Assembly: GCF_001514145.1 (NCBI RefSeq)
Contig: NZ_KQ948679.1
Coordinates: 59,337-116,026 of the forward strand
Reading direction: 5' to 3'
Length of the DNA: 56,690 nt
Source of the DNA: Streptomyces canus
GTDB lineage: Bacteria > Actinomycetota > Actinomycetes > Streptomycetales > Streptomycetaceae
The notes under the pieces were generated by a model. It saw only the letters and a program-made list of their open reading frames with translations, was not told the origin of the DNA and did no database searches. Each line of letters begins with the position of its first letter. Positions within the stretch are counted from its first letter, which is position 1. A program made the position numbers and the translations under genes. Shown here piece after piece: positions 43,063-52,042 of the stretch.

Positions 43063-43402
43063 AGTTGAGCGTGCGGGGCGGTCCGCAAAGGCTGGACACC
43101 GGAGCTGGACCGCGGCCTCGGCCCTAGTCCTACATCCTCGACCACACAGTGTGAGGTAGAGCCACATCCGCTGCTGCGTCCGTCGACGTGCGATCGGGGT
43201 CGCGCTCTGCGACGTGACGGGAGACCGCGTCCACGTCTGTGCGGGCGCACCACTCCGATGCGGCCAAACCGGGACGAGCGCGACGGGTGAGGCGGCTGCG
43301 ATGCGCCGTCGGTGGCTGGGCGCAGGTCTTCCTCAAATGCGGGTTGGCTCGAGAGGGCGGGGGAACGGCAGGGGCAGATGCGGGTCGATCCTTGGGGGAG
43401 GC

Positions 43403-43825
43403 ATGGCACAGCAGAACAGCCAGGACCATGATGCCGAGATCATCGCTCTGCTCATGCGGGAGTACGAGTCGCTGCGGGCGGAGATCGCCCAGCGTGTGAC
43501 GTCGAGGATGCAGATTCTCGGTTTCTCGGGAGTGATCGCTGCCCTCGTCGCGGGAACGGGCGGAGTCTCGCTGCACAGGCCCTCGGCGTACATCGCCGTC
43601 GCCACGCTCCTGCTGGGTGTCCTGTGGCTCAGGGACTGCAACCAGGGGATTCAACGCATTGGCAAACATCTGCGGGACGTGGAAGAGGAGGTGAACAGCC
43701 TGGCCACGCGTGCATACGGCAGCAGTGCGCTGTCGTGGGAGACGAAGCGGCACGTGGGTCGGCAGCACGAGCGGCCAGTGTGGCGTTTTCTGGGCCGACT
43801 GGGCGGCTGGACCGGCCGCCACTGA
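43403..43825 (+). CDS. Small membrane protein with two helices
   Basis: The 140-residue product has an N-terminal acidic helix (AEIIALLMREYESLRAEIAQ), two membrane helices (ILGFSGVIAALVAG and YIAVATLLLGVLWL), and a basic C-terminal tail. Proteins of this type are common in Streptomyces and of unknown function. The start has GGGGGAGG upstream. No partner is evident. Confidence 0.72.
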   Translation: MAQQNSQDHDAEIIALLMREYESLRAEIAQRVTSRMQILGFSGVIAALVAGTGGVSLHRPSAYIAVATLLLGVLWLRDCNQGIQRIGKHLRDVEEEVNSLATRAYGSSALSWETKRHVGRQHERPVWRFLGRLGGWTGRH

Positions 43826-43868
43826 GTCATTCCAGCTCACCCGAGCAGTCGATGCCCCCGCTTCAGTC

Positions 43869-43910
43869 GCCAAATCGAGCGCTCACCCGCCAGCCGAAGC
43901 GCTCCGTCGA
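43869..43910 (+). repeat. 42-bp repeat, copy C
   Basis: GCCAAATCGAGCGCTCACCC and GCCAGCCGAAGCGCTCCGTC match copies A and B over the whole 42 bases, but there is no palindromic partner on the right. It stands downstream of the membrane-protein gene. The following 43911-44345 stretch has no recognisable gene and includes the left end of the IS1380-type element. Confidence 0.6.
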
Positions 43911-44345
43911 GTTGCCGCGGCCGCGAGCTCCCTTAGCCTCGGGCTTTCACGAACCGGGCGGTCCACGGCTTGATCACAGCTGCGAGAAGTACTCCTGACC
44001 AGCGGCATCGGGGCTTGCCGAGGGTCCGGTTGGGTGCGAGGAGAGAAGCACCCCTCAGGTGAAGCGGGCGTACCCCCTTGCCCCCGGGTACTCCCCGGTC
44101 GCCGTCGCGTGTCCGTCCATGCTCGCAGTGATGAGGTCGCCCGCACGGTAAAGAACGGGACCCGGGGTGCGGTCAGGGTCGTTTGCCTCATCACCATCGT
44201 GTGGTGGAATCCGCGTAGCCAACCTCGCGGAGTTACCCGAGCAGGTTGTCCGACGAGTGGCCCCAAGAGCAGAAAGTGCCCCTGACCAGCGAGAATGAGG
44301 ATTGTCTAGGCCCTCGTTCCCGCGTCCGTCGGAGGCACTTTCCAG

Positions 44346-45344
44346 GTGAGTAAGCGTATCGGGTTGTACCCGCGTGTCCGCGTCGAGGGCAGTGGCAACA
44401 GGGCCGTCTCGCAGGCCGGAGTGGTGCTGATGGTCGAGACCGTCCGCAAGGTGGGGCTGGACACCACGATATCGGCGGCGCTGACGCCGTGGCGCAAGCC
44501 GCGGACGGTGCATGATCCGGGCAAGATCCTTCTGGATGTGGCCCTGGCCGTCGCGCTCGGCGGAGACTGCCTGGCCGACATCGGCATGCTGCGGGCCGAG
44601 CCGGCCGTGTTCGGCTCGGTGGCCTCCGATCCGACGGTCTCCCGTCTCGTCGACGCGCTCGCCGCGTCCGGTGCGAAGGCTCTTGCGGCGATCCGGGACG
44701 CACGCTCCGAAGTGCGGTCGCGGGTCTGGGAGTTGGCCGGTGGAGGCAGTCCGGCCGCCGACGGCCAGGTGATTGTGGACATCGACGGGGTGCTGGTCCT
44801 TGCGCACTCCGAGAAGCAGGACGCCACCGCGACCTGGAAGAAGACCTTCGGCCACCATCCGCTCGTCGCGTTCGTCGACCACGGCCCAGCCGGGTCCGGA
44901 GAGCCGGTGGCTGCCCTGCTGCGGCCCGGCAACGCCGGCTCCAACACCGCGAGCGATCACATCGCGACCGCCCAACTCGCCCTGGCACAAATGCCGAAAC
45001 ACCTGCGGCGAGGCCGGCAGACCTTGATCCGCACCGACTCCGCCGGCGGCACCCACGCCTTCCTCGACTGGCTCTCCAGGCCGGGCCGGTGGTTGTCGTA
45101 TTCCGTCGGCATGACCATCACCGATGCCATCCACCAGGCCGTACTGAAGATCCCGAAGAAGGCGTGGACGCCGGCCTACGAAGCGGGCGACACCGAGCGG
45201 CCCGGCGCCTGGGTCGCGGAGATCACCGACATGCCCGACCTGAGCACCTGGCCGAAAGGGATGTGGCTGGTCGTCCGCAAGGAACGGCCGCACCCCGGCG
45301 CCCAGTTGCGCTTCACCGACCTCGACGGACTACGGCTGACCTAA
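44346..45344 (+). pseudogene. IS1380-family transposase, 3'-truncated
   Basis: The frame gives 332 of the usual about 460 residues: GGDCLADIGMLRAEPAVFGS, DPTVSRLVDAL, the first catalytic Asp in VIVDIDGVLVLAHSEKQDAT, the second in LIRTDSAGGTHAFLDWL, and LVVRKERPHPGAQLRFTDLD. It breaks off after GLRLT with a TAA. The C-terminal catalytic Glu region is missing. Left-end sequence of the element with GGCACTTTCCAGGTGAG is present just upstream. Confidence 0.87.
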
Positions 45345-45576
45345 TGGGCAATCAAGCGGGTCATCACCAACCGACTCCGGAGCCGAGAACTCTCACCGCG
45401 GTAGGCCGTGGGGCCCGCTGCCAGTTCGGCGGCGAGGGCGGGACAGGAAAGCCATGCGTCTGACCTGAGGCACGACCTCTGGAAGCAGAGCTGGAACTCA
45501 TGCTCCGTTTTCCTGTGCACGGCAACGGCCCGCGCCGTTCTGGCGGCCGCGCCCACCCCCGCAGAAGCCGCCAGGA

Positions 45577-45648
45577 CCGGCCCTCGGGCTGACGGTGCAC
45601 CAGATCGTTCTCGCGGCGCGGCAGCAGACCGCCCCAGCCTCAGGACAC
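45577..45648 (+). repeat. Inverted partial copy of the 34129-34344 membrane-protein gene
   Basis: These 72 bases are the exact reverse complement of 34171-34242. In the coding direction (plus here) they read LGLTVHQIVLAARQQTAPAS and end at a TAG. It is a 3' fragment of the small membrane-protein gene. The surrounding 45345-45720 stretch contains no other recognisable gene. Confidence 0.8.
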
Positions 45649-45720
45649 TAGCTTGCACGTCGCACACAGTTGAGCCAGGCGACCATCAGGCTTCACGAGA
45701 GTGATCGCGGACGTTCTGGC

Positions 45721-46124
45721 GCCGAGGCCGCCGCCGGGGAGGTCAACCAGCATGGCCACAGATGGAGTTGCTACGCCACGTGATCGCGAAATCACGGAAC
45801 AATGACAGTCACGGGACGGCACCCGGACGAGCAGACCTGACCATGCCGGCGCAGGTAGCGCCCAAGACGAGGCGCCTCAGAGTGGAAGTTCCCGGTTTTC
45901 CTTGCAATCGGGTCGTCCACCCCCGTCAATGGAAGCAGGACACTCCTGGTGTCGGCCTTCCATCCGGAAGGGCCCGCTCCCGTGCCGAGAACTTGGGGAG
46001 CGCGCATCTGGCTCTCGCCTTGCCGCTGCTGGAGGCCAGGCGAGAGCCGAAAGCAGTCCGTCAGGACAGCAGGACGGTAGCCCACGGCACTGACACTCCC
46101 CCAGATTCCGCTCTGCGACCGCCA
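45721..46124 (+). repeat. 404-bp duplicated segment, copy 2
   Basis: This is the second copy of 34416-34819, same orientation, same length. The hairpin is weakened here: the paired arms are GGCTCTCGCCT (46010-46020) and AGGCGAGAGCC (46038-46048). The next 46125-46347 bases hold nothing recognisable. Confidence 0.8.
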
Positions 46125-46347
46125 CCACAGGCCAGTCCCCGCCGTATCGAGCCCCTGCCCTGACGTGTCCCGCAGCACAGAGATGACGGCCGGGGTGGCG
46201 TCCGTTTTCCGTCCGTGTCTCGCGCGTGCCTATTCACTCTTTCCGCCCGGCGATGACCATAGACAGGGCGGCCTCCGGCCAGCCGTACGCGGCCGCGCCG
46301 GATACACCGTGCCTTCTGTCCCGGCCGCTGCGAGTCAGGACGGTTCT

Positions 46348-46806
46348 CTACCGGCGGCGTCCGAACAGGCGTCGGTTCTTCTTCGCCTCCGCTTCGGCCG
46401 CCTCGCGCACGGCGGCCTCTTCCGCCAGGCGGCGCGCGACGCGTTCGGCTTCGGCGCGACGGCGTCTTCCTTAGTGAGTCTCACTCAGCAGGTCGGAGTG
46501 CTGCGGTCGAGGCGGTTGGGCGTATGCGGGCCCGTACACGATCTCCCAGACGCCGTCGGGGTGTTCGAGGACGTCCATGCGTGCGTGCCGCTTCAGGTCG
46601 CGCAGCCGTTGGCGGAGTTCGTCCGGGGAGAGCTGGGCGTGCAGGGCGAGGACCGGGATGTCGCCGGGCCGCAGTTCCAGCCCCATGACCTCGGGGACAT
46701 CCTCGGGCCTGCGGGCGTCGCCCGGCGTATGGGTGCGCTTGGCCAGCAGCACGAACACCCGCCGCGCGATGTCGTCCGCGATCTGGAGGCCTGCGGACGC
46801 ACTCAA
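46348..46806 (-). CDS. Hypothetical protein with in-frame TAA before a helical tail
   Basis: From 46806 the frame encodes 111 residues (IADDIARRVFVLLAKRTHTP, ELRPGDIPVLALHAQLSPDE, HPDGVWEIVYGPAYA) to a TAA at 46471-46473. In the same frame a further 40 codons read RRRRAEAERVARRLAEEAAV and EAEAKKNRRLFGRRR to a TAG at 46348-46350, a coiled, coding-like stretch. Either the stop is a recent mutation in a 152-residue gene, or two pieces are fused by chance. Upstream, a hypothetical gene ends 44 bases away. No family is recognised. Confidence 0.5.
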
Positions 46807-46850
46807 CCGCGTGCGTGCTCACGTACGGACTCCCCTTCCAGGAGTGGCGA

Positions 46851-47783
46851 TCAATAGCGTGGATACGCCGCCGGTGTGGTGGGCGGGAGGGGGATTTCGT
46901 CGAGGCGAAGCCAATGCTCCTGCCCTGTGGCGTCAGGCAGCCGGAAGCGGAAGTCACGCGCCGCATCCACTTGGTGGTCGGCGTCTGCGACAACGCGGAG
47001 CAGCGCCCGCAGGCGCGGGTACGGTGCTTGGCGGGCCCGGCCGATGACCTCGGGGTCACGAAGCGCGAGGAGCATGAGCGAGGCGAGATTGATCCCGGCT
47101 CGCCGGTGGTTGGCCACGTGGACGGAGACGTAGGGCTGGTCGTCGCGCAGGAGCGAGGCGAGCGGCTCGGCGAGCACGGTGTAGCGCAGCAGCAGATCGC
47201 CACGCTGCACCAGGAGCCGGGAGTGCGGGGGCATCAGTTCGCCGGGGCCTATCTCCTCGCTGGCGGCGGCAGTTCTGCCGATCAGCGGCCCCTGCTCGAG
47301 GGCTGCGATCTGCGGGAACTGTTCCACGGTCGCGTCCACCATGCGCTGTGAGTCGGGCAGGACGAGCAGACAGTGGCCGTGGAAGACCGTGCCGTCCTCG
47401 CTCCAGGACTGCTCGGACGTACGAAAGACTTCCTCGCCGCCTTCCTGGTTTCGGATGTTCAGGTCGACGGGCTGGAGTTCCGAGCGGATGCCGTACTGTC
47501 CGAACGCGTGCCGCAGGGCCAGCGCCGCGTCGACGCAAATGTTCGACGGCGCTCCCACTTCTTCGGCGATCGATGCCCACAGGTGCGGCAGGAGCAGTTC
47601 GACCAGTTGGTGCGGCGGGGCCTGCTCCAGCAAGGTGGCCTGCATGCCGAGGTTGCCCTTGAGGGGCAGCGCCCCCATCGGCCGTGATGCCGCACGCTGC
47701 GTCGGGACGACAGGCTGGCGGGCAGGCCGCTGTTGCGGAGAGCGGTGTCGGCGGCCACGCTGCTTCTTCCCCTTGTTCCCCAT
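46851..47783 (-). CDS. Hypothetical protein, 310 residues
   Basis: A basic, low-complexity start (MGNKGKKQRGRRHRSPQQR) precedes a globular part with LVELLLPHLWASIAEEVGAP, ICVDAALALRHAFGQYGIRS and VFHGHCLLVLPDSQRMVDAT. The pattern Cys-Val-Asp...His-Gly-His...Asp recalls transglutaminase-like or papain-like folds, but I cannot confirm a catalytic triad. The ATG at 47783 lacks a clear ribosome site, and a TTG 11 codons earlier is possible. It may form an operon with the small gene downstream. Confidence 0.65.
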   Translation of the reverse strand: MGNKGKKQRGRRHRSPQQRPARQPVVPTQRAASRPMGALPLKGNLGMQATLLEQAPPHQLVELLLPHLWASIAEEVGAPSNICVDAALALRHAFGQYGIRSELQPVDLNIRNQEGGEEVFRTSEQSWSEDGTVFHGHCLLVLPDSQRMVDATVEQFPQIAALEQGPLIGRTAAASEEIGPGELMPPHSRLLVQRGDLLLRYTVLAEPLASLLRDDQPYVSVHVANHRRAGINLASLMLLALRDPEVIGRARQAPYPRLRALLRVVADADHQVDAARDFRFRLPDATGQEHWLRLDEIPLPPTTPAAYPRY

Positions 47784-47882
47784 GCGCAGAGCGTATGCGG
47801 CCGAACTCCCCTGCAACAGAAGGCCGTTCTGGCCCGCGTTCGCGCGGGGCCGCGCATCTGGCTGAGCCGCTGATCACTCACG

Positions 47883-48425
47883 TCAGCGGTCGATCGGGAG
47901 GACCCGGTCCAGGCCGCTCTCGCGCAGGATCTGCTGGACCGTGTCGTCCAGGGCACTGGCCGCGTCGATGACGGTCTCCAGGTCACCGGGCAGCAGGTCC
48001 TTGTCCCGATGCCAGTCGCGCAGTTGGACCTCGGTGACGTGCGCCAGGTACTCGGCATCGGGCTTCGTCGCGTGCCGGACCAGCGTCTCCTCGAAGGGCA
48101 CGTGGAGGTAGTAGCACCGGGAGACGCCGCGGTGGGCGCGCAGCAGGTCCTGCAGCATCGCGCCATAGCGGTCCGCGTACAGGATGCCCTCCACGACCAC
48201 GTGGAAGGCGTTGTCCAGGGCGTAGCGGGCGGTGAGGTCGATCAGCCCGATGTTCGCTCCACCGGGCCGGTCGCGTTCGCGCAGCACGATCCGGCGCAGG
48301 TTGTCCTGGCCGACGATCGCGAGGTTGCGGCCGAACTTCTCGCGTAGGCCGGCCGCGACGGATGATTTCCCTGACGCACTATTTCCGCGCAAAACAATCA
48401 AGCGCGTGTCTTCTGTTCCCACCAC
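47883..48425 (-). CDS. P-loop kinase (zeta/uridine-kinase-like)
   Basis: The 180-residue product begins LIVLRGNSASGKSSVAAGLR, a Walker A loop. AIVGQDNLRRIVLRERD and VVVEGILYADRYGAML look like the Walker B and lid region of small-molecule kinases. Such AAA-type kinases in Streptomyces are often called zeta-toxin-like. No antitoxin gene is adjacent, so a toxin role is not supported. The start is a GTG at 48425. Confidence 0.8.
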   Translation of the reverse strand: MVGTEDTRLIVLRGNSASGKSSVAAGLREKFGRNLAIVGQDNLRRIVLRERDRPGGANIGLIDLTARYALDNAFHVVVEGILYADRYGAMLQDLLRAHRGVSRCYYLHVPFEETLVRHATKPDAEYLAHVTEVQLRDWHRDKDLLPGDLETVIDAASALDDTVQQILRESGLDRVLPIDR

Positions 48426-48769
48426 GTCCGCACCCTAGCTGCGGTCACTGCCGGCGACGATGCGACCGTCTTCGTCGTCCAAGACCTGGTCGCCGCCAAC
48501 TACGCGATCGCACCCGGCGTGTGCTGTTCTGACACGTTGGTGACGCGGCTTGCTGGAGTGTGACCGCTGATTCCGGCGTGGGGTCGTCGGCCCGCAGGCT
48601 GAGAAACAGGAGGGGTTCTCGAACGGAGGTGACCTGCACGAACGGGACAGGAGATCGGAGCTACTTCGGCTCGGGGAACACTGGACGGCCGCTCAGCCGT
48701 CCAGAAGCTCGTCGGCCTCTGAGGACCAGCTGAGCCCGCGTCGTCAGGGCGCCATGGGCTCCGCAGGGG

Positions 48770-48895
48770 CTTCCGTCTGAACGATTGCCCCTCGCGCCAG
48801 CGTCTCCAGATCTCATCCTGCTGAGCCGGCGAAAACCCGTAGTCACCCACCTGTGCCTCCACGATCACATGATCATCCGTGGGTGGTGCGTTGAT
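48770..48895 (-). pseudogene. IS30-type transposase N-terminal scrap
   Basis: The frame reads VGDYGFSPAQQDEIWRRWRE and GQSF, the usual beginning of IS30-type transposases. The similarity then ends. The rest of 48426-48924 contains no recognisable gene. Confidence 0.5.
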
Positions 48896-48924
48896 CACTT
48901 AAGGGTGCCATCGCTTGCCGACAC

Positions 48925-49587
48925 TCATGCAGTGGTTCCGACGACCACGTCGACGGCGTGGCGCCGGTGTGCTGCGAAGAGGTCGAGGGCGGTGTTGGTG
49001 TCCCGGGCGCGCAGTGCGGTGACGAGTCCGTGGTGCTCAGGCGGGATGCAGTCGAGGTAGCCGGCGGTGCTGCGGCTGATCCTGGTCAGCAAGAACAGGT
49101 GGACCTGGCACCGTATGCCGTCCCAGGCGTCGGCGAGGCGCTGGTGCCCTGCGGCGGCGAACACCGCGTCGTGGAAGGCGATGTCCAGGCGCACCATCTC
49201 GTGCGCATCGCTGGCCCGCTCCATCATGTCGGCCGTCTTCGCGATGGACGCGAGGTCCTCGTCCGAGGCGTGGGCGATCACCTGCCGTACGGCGAGGTCC
49301 TCCAGCGCGCCGCGCAGGCTGTCGAGCTCAGCCACGTCCTCTGCGGACAGCGTCGTCACCGTCGTGCCCCGGTGCCACGCACAGTGCACCAGGCCCTCGC
49401 GCTCCAGCAGCCTCAGCGCCTCGCGCACCGGGCCGCGGCTGACGCCCAGCTCGCCGGACAGCTCCACCTCGCGCAGCTGCTCGCCCGGGGCGTAGGCCCC
49501 GTTGAAGATGGCCTCGCGGATACGGTCCGCAACCTCGTCAGCCAGACCCCGGCGGCGAGCCGGGGCCACCTTGCCCTGATCACTCAT
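48925..49587 (-). CDS. GntR-family transcriptional regulator (FCD domain)
   Basis: The 220-residue product has a GntR winged helix-turn-helix (GLADEVADRIREAIFNGAYA, then LREVELSGELGVSRGPVREALR) and an FCD ligand domain (DIAFHDAVFAAAGHQRLADA with the metal-binding Asp/His, and HHGLVTALRARDTNTALDLF). The ATG at 49587 follows GGAGGAGG. It faces the VOC-to-ATP-grasp operon, and an inverted repeat in the gap is a good operator candidate. FCD regulators usually respond to small organic acids. Confidence 0.92.
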   Translation of the reverse strand: MSDQGKVAPARRRGLADEVADRIREAIFNGAYAPGEQLREVELSGELGVSRGPVREALRLLEREGLVHCAWHRGTTVTTLSAEDVAELDSLRGALEDLAVRQVIAHASDEDLASIAKTADMMERASDAHEMVRLDIAFHDAVFAAAGHQRLADAWDGIRCQVHLFLLTRISRSTAGYLDCIPPEHHGLVTALRARDTNTALDLFAAHRRHAVDVVVGTTA

Positions 49588-49615
49588 GCCTGAATTGCAC
49601 CTCCTCCACCGATGA

Positions 49616-49658
49616 CCTAATGTTAACATTCAGACGTTGTCGTGATGTCAACATTAGG
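49616..49658. promoter_or_regulatory. Probable GntR operator (inverted repeat)
   Basis: CCTAATGTTAACAT (49616-49629) and ATGTCAACATTAGG (49645-49658) are inverted repeats with one mismatch and a 15-base spacer. The left arm also contains the perfect palindrome AATGTTAACATT. The region is AT-rich and lies between two divergent genes, so it probably covers both promoters. Confidence 0.65.
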
Positions 49659-49715
49659 ACAAGCCGAGCAGGATCGCCCATGGGCCGCTCCGCTCCCCGG
49701 CAGGAAGGCAGTGCC

Positions 49716-50147
49716 ATGACCGTTCTCGACTCCCCGATCCCCCGCTTCCACCTGGCCGTGCCGGTCGACGACCTGGCTGCCGCGCGCCGCTTCTACGGCG
49801 ACGTCCTGGGCCTGGAGCAGGGCCGCAGTGCGGACACGTGGGTGGACTGGAATCTGCACGGCCATCAGTTCGTCACGCACCTCGCGCCGGAGCGCGCGCA
49901 GCGCATACACAACCCGGTCGACGGCCACGATGTACCCGTGCCGCACTTCGGTCTGGTTCTGACGGTCGAGGCCTTCCAGGAGTTTGCCGAGCGGCTGCGG
50001 GCGGCGGGCACCGAGTTCGTCATCGAGCCGTACGTGCGTTTCGCGGGCCAGAAGGGCGAGCAGTGGACGATGTTCCTCCTCGACCCGGCCGGCAACGCGC
50101 TGGAGTTCAAGGCGTTCGCCGATGACTCCCAGGTTTTCGCCGCCTGA
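49716..50147 (+). CDS. VOC-family (glyoxalase-like) protein
   Basis: The 143-residue product has the VOC fold: FHLAVPVDDLAAARRFYGDV, LGLEQGRSADTWVDWNLHG, VPHFGLVLTVEAFQEFAERL and MFLLDPAGNALEFKAF. Likely metal ligands are the first His, the second His (PHFG) and the Glu in LEFK. It may be a dioxygenase, isomerase or lyase. The ATG at 49716 has AGGAAGG upstream. It is first in the operon under the GntR regulator. Confidence 0.88.
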   Translation: MTVLDSPIPRFHLAVPVDDLAAARRFYGDVLGLEQGRSADTWVDWNLHGHQFVTHLAPERAQRIHNPVDGHDVPVPHFGLVLTVEAFQEFAERLRAAGTEFVIEPYVRFAGQKGEQWTMFLLDPAGNALEFKAFADDSQVFAA

Positions 50148-50196
50148 CCGGCGGCCGGCACCACCCACCCCCATACGCGAAAGACGGGACGAGCTC

Positions 50197-50850
50197 ATGA
50201 AGGTGTTCCAGATCGGCGCCGCCGGAGGAGTCGGCCGCCGCCTTACTCAACTCCTCACCGCACGTGGTGACTTTGTGACCGGCATGCACCGCGGGCCCGC
50301 TCAGGGTGAGACGGTGCGGGCGGCCGGCGGGACCCCGGTGGTCGGTGATCTCATCGCCGACTCGGTCGAGGATCTGGCCGGCAAGATGCGCGGCCATGAC
50401 GCCGTGGTCTTCTCGGCCGGCGCACATGGCACCGGTCAGGACAAGACGACCCTGATCGACGGCCGTGGCCTTCAAAAGGCCGCCGACGCGGCCGCGCTGG
50501 CCGGGGCGGCGCGGTTCGTCCTCGTCTCGGTGTTCCCCGACGCGCTGCGCGACGGGACACGTAGTGAGGGCTTCGAGCACTACATCAAGGTCAAGAAAAC
50601 CGCCGACGTCTATCTGACGCGCACCGATCTGGACTGGCTGATCGTCCGTCCCGGAACCCTTCTGGACACCCCCGGCACCGGCCGGGTCACCGCCGGTCCC
50701 GCCGTCGAGTACGGCGACGTGCACCGCGACGATGTCGCCGCGTTCCTCGACGCCGCCCTGCACGCGCCTGCCCTCAGCCGCGTGATCGTCGAACTCACCT
50801 CCGGTGACACCCCCGTCGCGGACGCCGTCACCCGCCTCGCGGCCGCCTGA
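50197..50850 (+). CDS. NAD(P)-binding, NmrA/SDR-like protein
   Basis: The 217-residue product has MKVFQIGAAGGVGRRLTQLL as its nucleotide-binding loop and the atypical-SDR features VFSAGAHGTGQDKT, ARFVLVSVF, FEHYIKVKKTAD and LDWLIVRPGTLLD. It follows the VOC gene by 49 bases. A second protein of the same family is encoded two genes on, but broken. Confidence 0.9.
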   Translation: MKVFQIGAAGGVGRRLTQLLTARGDFVTGMHRGPAQGETVRAAGGTPVVGDLIADSVEDLAGKMRGHDAVVFSAGAHGTGQDKTTLIDGRGLQKAADAAALAGAARFVLVSVFPDALRDGTRSEGFEHYIKVKKTADVYLTRTDLDWLIVRPGTLLDTPGTGRVTAGPAVEYGDVHRDDVAAFLDAALHAPALSRVIVELTSGDTPVADAVTRLAAA

Positions 50851-50898
50851 GCTCACACTTGCACCTCAAGCACAGAACCATGAGCAAGGAGAAGCACC

Positions 50899-51300
50899 AT
50901 GACCGCTATCGATTCCTACAGCCACGACGTCTCCGGTGAGAAGGAGTTCGGTTTCGCCCAGGCCATCAAGGTCGGCGACACGATCTACGTCTCCGGGCAG
51001 CTCTCGCACGACGAGCAGGGCAACTTCCTCTACCCGGGCGACTTCAACGCCCAGCTGAAGCAGTCCTACGCCAACTTCGAGAAGGTGCTCGCCCACTACG
51101 GCGCCACCCGTAACCAGGTCGTCTCCGAGACCCAGTTCATCGTGGACCTGCCGCGGTAAAACATGGCGATGGCCGCGGCGAACCTGGCCTACTTCGGTGA
51201 CCACCGCCCCACCAGCTCCACCATCGGCGTCGCGTCGCTGTTCTTCCCGGGCCAGCTCATCGAGGTCAACTTCGTCCTCGACACCCGCCTGCCGGCCTGA
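50899..51300 (+). pseudogene. RidA-family protein with an internal stop
   Basis: The frame reads DVSGEKEFGFAQAIKVGDTI, YVSGQLSHDEQGNFLYPGDF and ETQFIVDLPR, then a TAA at 51157-51159. It continues in frame with AMAAANLAYFGDHRPTSSTI and ASLFFPGQLIEVNF to a TGA at 51300. RidA enzymes hydrolyse reactive imines and enamines. The stop removes the last third, including the conserved region that closes the active site at the trimer interface, so the product (86 residues) is probably not functional. Confidence 0.85.
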
Positions 51301-51302
51301 TC

Positions 51303-51961
51303 ATGAAGGTCGTGATCGCAGGAGGGCACGGCAAGATCGCCCTTCTCCTGGAGCAGCTGCTGTCCCGGCGCGGCGATGCGGTCACCGGCCTCATCCGAAA
51401 CCCGGCCCAGGCCGAGGCGTTGGAGGAGGCCAGGGCCCAGGCCCGGCTCGTGGATCTGGAGAAGGCCACCGGCGGCGAGGTCGCCCGGCATCTGACGGGT
51501 GCCGCCGCGTGGGGTTTCGCCGCCGGGGCGGGTCCCGGGAGTTCGGTAGGCCGTAAGGACAGCGTGGACCGCGGCGCGGCGATCCTGTTGTCGGACGCCG
51601 CCGAGAGCGCCGGAGACAGACGCTGCCTGCTACTCTCCGCCATGGCGCCGATCTGCGGGTTGTCGACGACGAGGGCCTCGACCCGGTCTTCCCTACCAAT
51701 CTGCGGGCCAAGCTCGCGGCCGAGAACGCCATCCGGTCCCGGACCGCGCTCCAGGCGATGATCGTCCGCTCGACGACACCCCCGGCACCGGCCAGGTCAC
51801 GCTCGCCCAGCAGACCGGCCCCGGCTCCATCTCCCGGGCCGATGTCGCCGCCATCCTGCTGGCGCTGCTCGACGAACCGCGTCTGAACGACCGGACCGTC
51901 GAGGTCATCAGGGGCGCCGCCCCCCATCGCGGACGCCGTGGCAGCCCACGCCGCCCGCTGA
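51303..51961 (+). pseudogene. Second NAD(P)-binding SDR-like protein, frameshifted
   Basis: The start MKVVIAGGHGKIALLLEQLL is intact. Past about codon 80 the family features appear in other frames: AENAIRSRTALQAMIVRSTT, then the RADVAAILLALLDEP region, and PIADAVAAHAAR to a stop at 51961. At least three frame changes are needed, so the gene is dead. Confidence 0.75.
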
Positions 51962-52042
51962 ACCGGCGCTCCGCATCTCAACTCATCTCCCCGTCGACGG
52001 CGTTGTCCCGGCCGGCAATGCCCCACCTGAAAGAGAAACACC

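Noticed and set aside
47883..48425. Possible toxin-antitoxin system (zeta-like kinase)
   Set aside because: No epsilon-type antitoxin gene is adjacent, and the sequence fits general small-molecule kinases equally well.
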